Shown: in pieces, positions 6,801 through 10,438 of the stretch
Layout: the number at the start of each line of letters is the position of its first letter
How positions within the stretch are numbered: the stretch's first letter is position 1
Translations under genes and position numbers: made by a program
NCBI GenBank assembly: GCA_039029935.1
Contig: JBCCFC010000384.1
Location: forward strand, 1 to 10,438
Direction of reading: 5' to 3'
From: G039029935 sp039029935
GTDB taxonomy: Bacteria > Chloroflexota > Anaerolineae > Caldilineales > Caldilineaceae
DNA: 10,438 nt
Notes under the pieces: generated by a model
Database searches by the model: none
Seen by the model: only the letters and a program-made list of their open reading frames with translations
What the model was told of the DNA's origin: nothing

Positions 6801-9800
6801 TTATAGACGCTGATACCGCCGCCATTGGCGCCGTTTTCCCCGCCAACCACATAGTTGTGGGCGATGTAGCTATCCGCAATCGAGACATAGCTGACGTTAC
6901 TGGCAGAGATACCGCCACCACCGGCGTATGAGGCATTGGAGATAATGTTCGTACGAGAGATGTAGATATTGTTATAGATGAGTTGGTTGAGCGCATCAGC
7001 AGCGCGGTTGGTGTCTGCGCCGCGCGTTGACATTATATCGCTTAGGTTGCCATATCCCTGTGTCGCAATACCACCACCGGGTCCAAAGGCCCGGTTGTGT
7101 GAAACAGAACTGCTGATGACAACCATGGTATCCAGACCGGTATCCAGACCACATCCACATTGCTCTAGGACTCTGGCCTCGTTGTTTACGGAAGCATCGC
7201 GCACAGTGTTGTCTGCCGAACGGAAACGCATTAACTCGGTGTCCGCCGCTGCAAAAATACCACCACCAGCATCGCCAGCGTAGTTATGCTCAATCGTACT
7301 GTCATAGACTGACACTGTATAGTAGTAAAGTCCTTGTGCAATACTGCGGTTTGCCCTTGCGTTGTCGGACTTGTGGCGGTTGGCTGTGACCAATGATTGG
7401 GCAAATGGCGCATTAATCCGATCCACATAAATGCCACCACCACGACCGTTTTCCGCTGTATTCGACAGAATATCGCTTGATGCAACATAGACAGGGCTAT
7501 AATGGCGTGTGCCGATACCACCACCGCTGCCCATCGCATAGTTATCAATGATGGTGCTGTGATAGATGTTAACAGGGTTTTCGTACACGTAGTCTTGGCT
7601 GGCACTTCTGGATGTTGCAGCAGCAATAGGGGGCACAAATCCATCCACAAAAATGCCACCACCGCTGCTGCCTGCACGGTTGGCACTGACAATACTATTT
7701 TCCATCAATACCGCGCTGTAATGCAAGCCTGCGTGTTGTGTACTTCTCGCAGATAAACCAAACCCAGGTGTAAGACCTGCGAAGACGCCGCCACCAGAGC
7801 CACCTGCCTCGTTGCTGTCAATTGTGCTGCTGACCACACTGACCGAAGTCAGGTATGAGTAGGTTAGTGGCGCACCTCTGCTCGTTGCAAAATTTTCTGG
7901 TGGCAGTCGCAAGGCATAAATACCGCCACCACTGTTCATGGCAGTGTTATGGATGATTTGGCTCTCTTCAATATGCAGTAGATTGGCTTCTTCGATAACC
8001 TGATTGATGCCTCTGGCGGCTAAGTCTGGCCCTGTTCCGAAATTACCATAAACATAGATACCGCCACCAGTACGTGCATAATTATCTTCAACCGTGCTAC
8101 TGATGACAGTGACTAGATTATCCGACGAGAGACCAAACTGCTCTGTGCTGCTGGCTGTGACAAGCAGGTTAACGTTATCTCCATATGCATAGGAAGTGGT
8201 TGCAAAAATACCACCGCCATAAGCACTGGTGTTAGAGAAGAGTTTACTATTCGCAACAGTGACAAGACCGCCATAGTGGCTAAAGATGCCGCCACCACCT
8301 TGGGCATCATTGTGCTTGATGATGCTGTCCGTCACGAATACAGAGGTGCCAATCGGTGGGGCAAAGCCTGCTGGACCTGCAAAAATACCACCACCACCAT
8401 CCATTGCTTGGTTATAGGCAATAGTGCTGCCTGTCACCGTCATGGTGTTCGCAGAGATCAGAATACCGCCCCCATATGCACTAGGCGGTGATGCGCCGCG
8501 AGGGTTGGTGGCATCAGCACGGCTACGTGTATTGTCGCTGGCTGTATTCGCAATAACCATTGAGTCTGACAGTGTGAGATAACTACCGGAAACTGCTACG
8601 ATACCACCACCGCGAGATGCAGCATTGTTATACGAGATTGTACCACCAGAAACGATGACGGGAGAAGAGCGTTTTGCATAAATACCACCACCGACGAGCG
8701 CATCATTATGCGAGATTGTGCCACCAGAAATGGTGACAGGTGAATAGTAGTCCGCCCAAATACCACCGCCAGCAACGTTGCTGTTGCTCATCACATCGCT
8801 ATCTATCACGGCTAATGAGGTATAATATCCAACAGCAATACCTGAGCCATTATAGTTACCAGATACGGTACTGTTGCTGACCGTCACGGCTCCACGCGTG
8901 AGAATCTGAGCTTCTTCATGCGCACTACCATTTCTCAGAGGTGATGGTGGTCGGGGTGAAGGGGCTGGGGGCGCCTGATAACTATCTGCATAGATACCAC
9001 CGCCATTATTATCGCTGATTTCACTCTCATTGACAATCACTGTGCTATTGTCTGCGGAGACGCCAGCCCCAACGGATTGCGAATAATTGCCGACAATGGT
9101 ACTTGCATTCATCGTCAGCAAACTATTGTTTTCGAGCCTGATACCACCGCCGCTTCCCACATACCCATATGGGTCGCCCGAAGCATAGCCAGAATAATTT
9201 TGGACGAGATGGCTGTCGTTCAGCGTAACAGAGGCGTCGTTGATGGCTAAAACGCCACCGCCAGAGAGGTATAGAGGATCGACAAAAGTAGCACCAGACG
9301 TATCTCGGAAGAGGGATGTTCCAGATTGACCATCAGCATAGCCATTGTGAATGGTGACGTGATCAAGCGTTAAGTCAGCCTCATCCACTTGGAGAATACG
9401 AAAATTAGAAAGTCGATCAGCGGTGCGATTGGGTGCAAAACCCAAACCACGCGTAATCGTTATCCCCGTACCGCCACTGATTGTAATCGTGCTGGTGATG
9501 ACTGGCAGACCATTATAGCCATTGACATCATTGTCAATGGTGGAGAGATAGACGGTGTCTGGGCCAGTTTGACTGGTGGACCTGAGTTCGGCAACATCCT
9601 CTTCTAAGTCGAAAACAATAATGTCATGCTCGCCCAATGCACCGTCGATTCGTGGGCCATAACAGCCACCCGTTGCATTGTTCGTGTTTGCGGTTGTGAT
9701 CGCATCTGCTAAATTACAATCTGGATCAGGAATTCCCCCATTTACATTTGCGGCAGTAGCCGCACTGATGGTTGAGTCCGTGTTGACTGTAATCGTCGCC

Positions 9801-10162
9801 GCCTGCAACGCTGGAGCAGCCTGCATCAGCGGTGTCAATAATAGCGATGCACCAACTGCACTGCTCGCAGCAGTCTTGGCTATACGACGCCCCAGTTGCG
9901 GCCAATGCCACTCGGTCTGTCGTTGCAAAAATGTAGCAGGCTGCAAGGCATCCCGAAACATGCGCCATGTTGACTGAATCGCGCCCCATGCGCTTGGATA
10001 GCGTTCTGCTAAGGTCATCTGTGCGCGGAAGTGATAAAGCCGCATCAGACGGTTCAGATTATTTGTTTGCTGTGTATGTGTGTTGCCAGTCTTGTCTTTG
10101 TGTGATTTGGACGGAACTGACAAACTTGTCTTTGCTGAAGACTTGCCTGAGTTGTGCTGCAT
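3854..10162 (-). CDS. Giant secreted Pmp-like right-handed beta-helix protein with Calx-beta, Thr/Pro linker and DUF11-like domains
   Basis: This is 2102 residues from the ATG at 10162, chosen because AAGGAG lies 12 nt upstream; a TTG 12 codons earlier has none. In order: a polar N-terminal extension (1-94); a hydrophobic export segment (about 95-118) with an LQA-A cleavage site; a CSLREA-like motif (about 141-167, DCNLADAI...GGC); a beta-helix of about 31 coils marked by GGG(I/V/L) preceded by S.I..N.A (about 301-1405); an NWWG cap (about 1470); two Calx-beta domains (about 1509-1622 and 1624-1728, with DDxxxE and GTIxD(D/Q) motifs); a Thr/Pro-rich linker (about 1731-1878); an acidic segment; a DUF11-like beta-sandwich (about 1930-2080); and the tail RWFTFLPFIGR. 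The GGGI/S.I..N pattern resembles chlamydial Pmp GGA(I/L/V)/FxxN repeats. It is most likely a surface adhesin or fibre. No catalytic residues of a polysaccharide lyase were recognised. The architecture is confident; the substrate and role are unknown. Confidence 0.92.
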   Translation of the reverse strand: MQHNSGKSSAKTSLSVPSKSHKDKTGNTHTQQTNNLNRLMRLYHFRAQMTLAERYPSAWGAIQSTWRMFRDALQPATFLQRQTEWHWPQLGRRIAKTAASSAVGASLLLTPLMQAAPALQAATITVNTDSTISAATAANVNGGIPDPDCNLADAITTANTNNATGGCYGPRIDGALGEHDIIVFDLEEDVAELRSTSQTGPDTVYLSTIDNDVNGYNGLPVITSTITISGGTGITITRGLGFAPNRTADRLSNFRILQVDEADLTLDHVTIHNGYADGQSGTSLFRDTSGATFVDPLYLSGGGVLAINDASVTLNDSHLVQNYSGYASGDPYGYVGSGGGIRLENNSLLTMNASTIVGNYSQSVGAGVSADNSTVIVNESEISDNNGGGIYADSYQAPPAPSPRPPSPLRNGSAHEEAQILTRGAVTVSNSTVSGNYNGSGIAVGYYTSLAVIDSDVMSNSNVAGGGIWADYYSPVTISGGTISHNDALVGGGIYAKRSSPVIVSGGTISYNNAASRGGGIVAVSGSYLTLSDSMVIANTASDNTRSRADATNPRGASPPSAYGGGILISANTMTVTGSTIAYNQAMDGGGGIFAGPAGFAPPIGTSVFVTDSIIKHNDAQGGGGIFSHYGGLVTVANSKLFSNTSAYGGGIFATTSYAYGDNVNLLVTASSTEQFGLSSDNLVTVISSTVEDNYARTGGGIYVYGNFGTGPDLAARGINQVIEEANLLHIEESQIIHNTAMNSGGGIYALRLPPENFATSRGAPLTYSYLTSVSVVSSTIDSNEAGGSGGGVFAGLTPGFGLSARSTQHAGLHYSAVLMENSIVSANRAGSSGGGIFVDGFVPPIAAATSRSASQDYVYENPVNIYHSTIIDNYAMGSGGGIGTRHYSPVYVASSDILSNTAENGRGGGIYVDRINAPFAQSLVTANRHKSDNARANRSIAQGLYYYTVSVYDSTIEHNYAGDAGGGIFAAADTELMRFRSADNTVRDASVNNEARVLEQCGCGLDTGLDTMVVISSSVSHNRAFGPGGGIATQGYGNLSDIMSTRGADTNRAADALNQLIYNNIYISRTNIISNASYAGGGGISASNVSYVSIADSYIAHNYVVGGENGANGGGISVYNYAGVYAYNSSVISNVATLDGGGIHASNRSYVGLGNSLVSDNTTGVRGGGIHAEIDSTVFVGGSDIANNHTLLLGEIGGPFSFPGGGGISAISNTYTSLISSTISINTGIGGGGILANYLSPVYMISSTVEDNYAQVGGGLLSIGSYASNGPRTASHSEGLPQKIQRMVDSTHQHSTARGITQAPETPIVIDNSTIANNRAAYGGGILAAFFNPITVTHSTIKQNIAHSGNGGGLVSIFGSNTIIESSDITDNSADGNGGGVFIGGSTVNISNTRLLYNDSYAGQGGALYYGSADLLTRRAADAETASANPTGQAFTKVVAQSSAVVQQSCIAGNSTYAVYTNGAIDAQHNWWGARNGAGTVYDGAGDTVSTGVDASNFLAASILNCPTLVDGPDISIDSPTINEGAGSLQFTISISEPQTVTVSVDYAVQPIVSRNAGVGTDFVDITGTASILAGATSTQVNVPIIDDLNQERSENFLVRLTNAVNGLIANATGVGTITDDDSPALSVNDPSANETESYIRFIVSMAGTSLNDVNFTYQTENVTAIQGEDYVATSGTATIPAGSTSVNIDVPLIDDNVAEGNRLVKLALRSASHAGIADSFGLGTIIDQTTPVQIPTGTPTETPTSTPTITSTSTPTVTSTPLATATATSTPLPTATPTPLATATATSTPLPTSTPTTAVPAVVPAESTSTATATLVPPAEPVAPPVASTSTPTVTPIPTSTPTSTPTSTSTSTPTSTSAATPTPTDTQTATPTVTPTPVTLAVIVEELINEAIDEGIDNFDAAEIFGEDVTPEEVIDAAENVGDVDMEIVAGDEIPEPGENMEFTITFGNPDDEELSQVVIIVVIPDGTVFVQDGSGIVPLADVQAASWMQDADATWQLLDGSGPCPDGAPAGTVCAMRIGNVPSGTTGQVVLNTKVNDDVESGTEISLNGRLDAANLADEQIFRLTDDAAVSVGVPTALDETNEPAQKRWFTFLPFIGR
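4783..4890 (-). repeat. 54-bp tandem duplication inside the Thr/Pro linker
   Basis: Positions 4783-4836 and 4837-4890 match at 48 of 54 bases and encode LATATATSTPLPTATPTP and LATATATSTPLPTSTPTT. Several of the six differences are silent or exchange similar small residues. The linker evidently grew by in-frame duplication. Confidence 0.85.
5940..9265 (-). repeat. Beta-helix coil array, about 31 GGG(I/V/L) repeats
   Basis: On the plus strand the array shows as degenerate ATACCACCACC-like blocks at irregular intervals (mean about 36 residues per coil). Coils without insertion follow a V..S.I..N.A...GGGIYA pattern. The GGGI strands stack along the helix with Asn/Ser ladders. Adjacent coils differ at nucleotide level, so this is an old, diverged array rather than a fresh expansion. 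Confidence 0.9.
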
Positions 10163-10438
10163 CTTTATAAGGTTCTCCTTGCAATACAAATATAGCAAAT
10201 ATGCACTCTAAAACTTTGTTGGCTCTTTGACGTTAAAGTGCCATATTCTCAAGTTTTTGATATGCAGACAGGTTGGCAGATAGTCTATTTTAATAATAGG
10301 TGAATAGTTACTAGAATAGTGCGATGGTAGTACCTTAAAGCCGTAAGTGATCCAAGAATATTTCCAAGTGTTACTTTAAGGGTACTCATGATAGCGATGA
10401 TAACTTTTAAATCATTATACGCTGATATTATCTTTTAA
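10163..10438. other. Leader region of the giant gene, no gene seen
   Basis: AAGGAG (10180-10175, minus strand) is the ribosome binding site of the giant gene. A minus-strand TATAAT at 10419-10414 could be a -10 element, but its -35 would fall at or beyond the window edge; it would give a leader of about 245 nt. No other convincing promoter was found. The region is A/T-rich and contains the inverted repeat listed separately. Confidence 0.5.
10329..10386. repeat. Inverted repeat in the giant gene's leader
   Basis: AGTACCTTAAAG (10329-10340) and CTTTAAGGGTACT (10374-10386) are complementary over 12 bp with one extra G, separated by 33 nt. There is no following T-tract on either strand, so it is not an obvious terminator. 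It may be a regulator binding site or an mRNA 5' hairpin. Confidence 0.5.

Noticed and set aside
10163..10198. TTG start 12 codons upstream for the giant protein
   Set aside because: There is no Shine-Dalgarno before it, and the AAGGAG at 10180-10175 lies inside this extension and serves the ATG at 10162.

Overview
The window looks like a bacterial chromosome segment from the Chloroflexota (a filamentous Anaerolineae, Caldilineae or Herpetosiphon-like lineage). This is inference from protein style: a very long secreted beta-helix protein with Calx-beta domains, a Thr/Pro-rich linker and a short C-terminal tail ending in LPFIGR; a secreted leucine-rich-repeat protein with a Cys-rich N-terminal cap; and paralogous Rpn-type nuclease genes. 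No rRNA, tRNA, CRISPR array or insertion sequence was seen.

Layout. Positions 1-698, minus strand: the 5' part of a secreted LRR protein gene that runs off the left edge. Positions 699-1208: a gene-free divergent region holding a good sigma70-type promoter (TTGGCA, 17 nt, TATAAT) facing right. Positions 1209-2390 and 2461-3360, plus strand: two consecutive genes for PD-(D/E)XK proteins of the Rpn (recombination-promoting nuclease, formerly 'transposase_31') superfamily, the first with a DUF4351-like C-terminus. The second is cut by an in-frame TAA. Its reading frame continues for 49 family-like codons to 3510, followed by a second copy of the 3' tail of the first gene. Positions 3597-3651: a perfect 27-bp-stem palindrome, a likely bidirectional terminator between convergent genes. 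Positions 3785-3850: a 14-bp (2 x 7) tandem repeat. Positions 3854-10162, minus strand: a 2102-residue secreted protein with about 31 GGGI-type beta-helix coils, an NWWG cap, two Calx-beta domains, a Thr/Pro linker, a DUF11-like domain and a sorting-signal-like tail. Positions 10163-10438: its leader region, with a 12-bp inverted repeat.

Most interesting signal. Both Rpn-type genes carry, in mid-gene, a strong in-frame Shine-Dalgarno and ATG with nearly the same sequence (GGAGGTTAT, 4 nt, ATG). Each would start a C-terminal short form of the protein. This resembles the published E. coli Rpn systems, in which a toxic full-length nuclease is inhibited by a short protein made from an internal start in the same gene. 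Here it would be a tandem paralogous pair, with one member apparently decaying or using a read-through stop. The two flanking surface or secreted proteins have no visible functional link to the nuclease pair.
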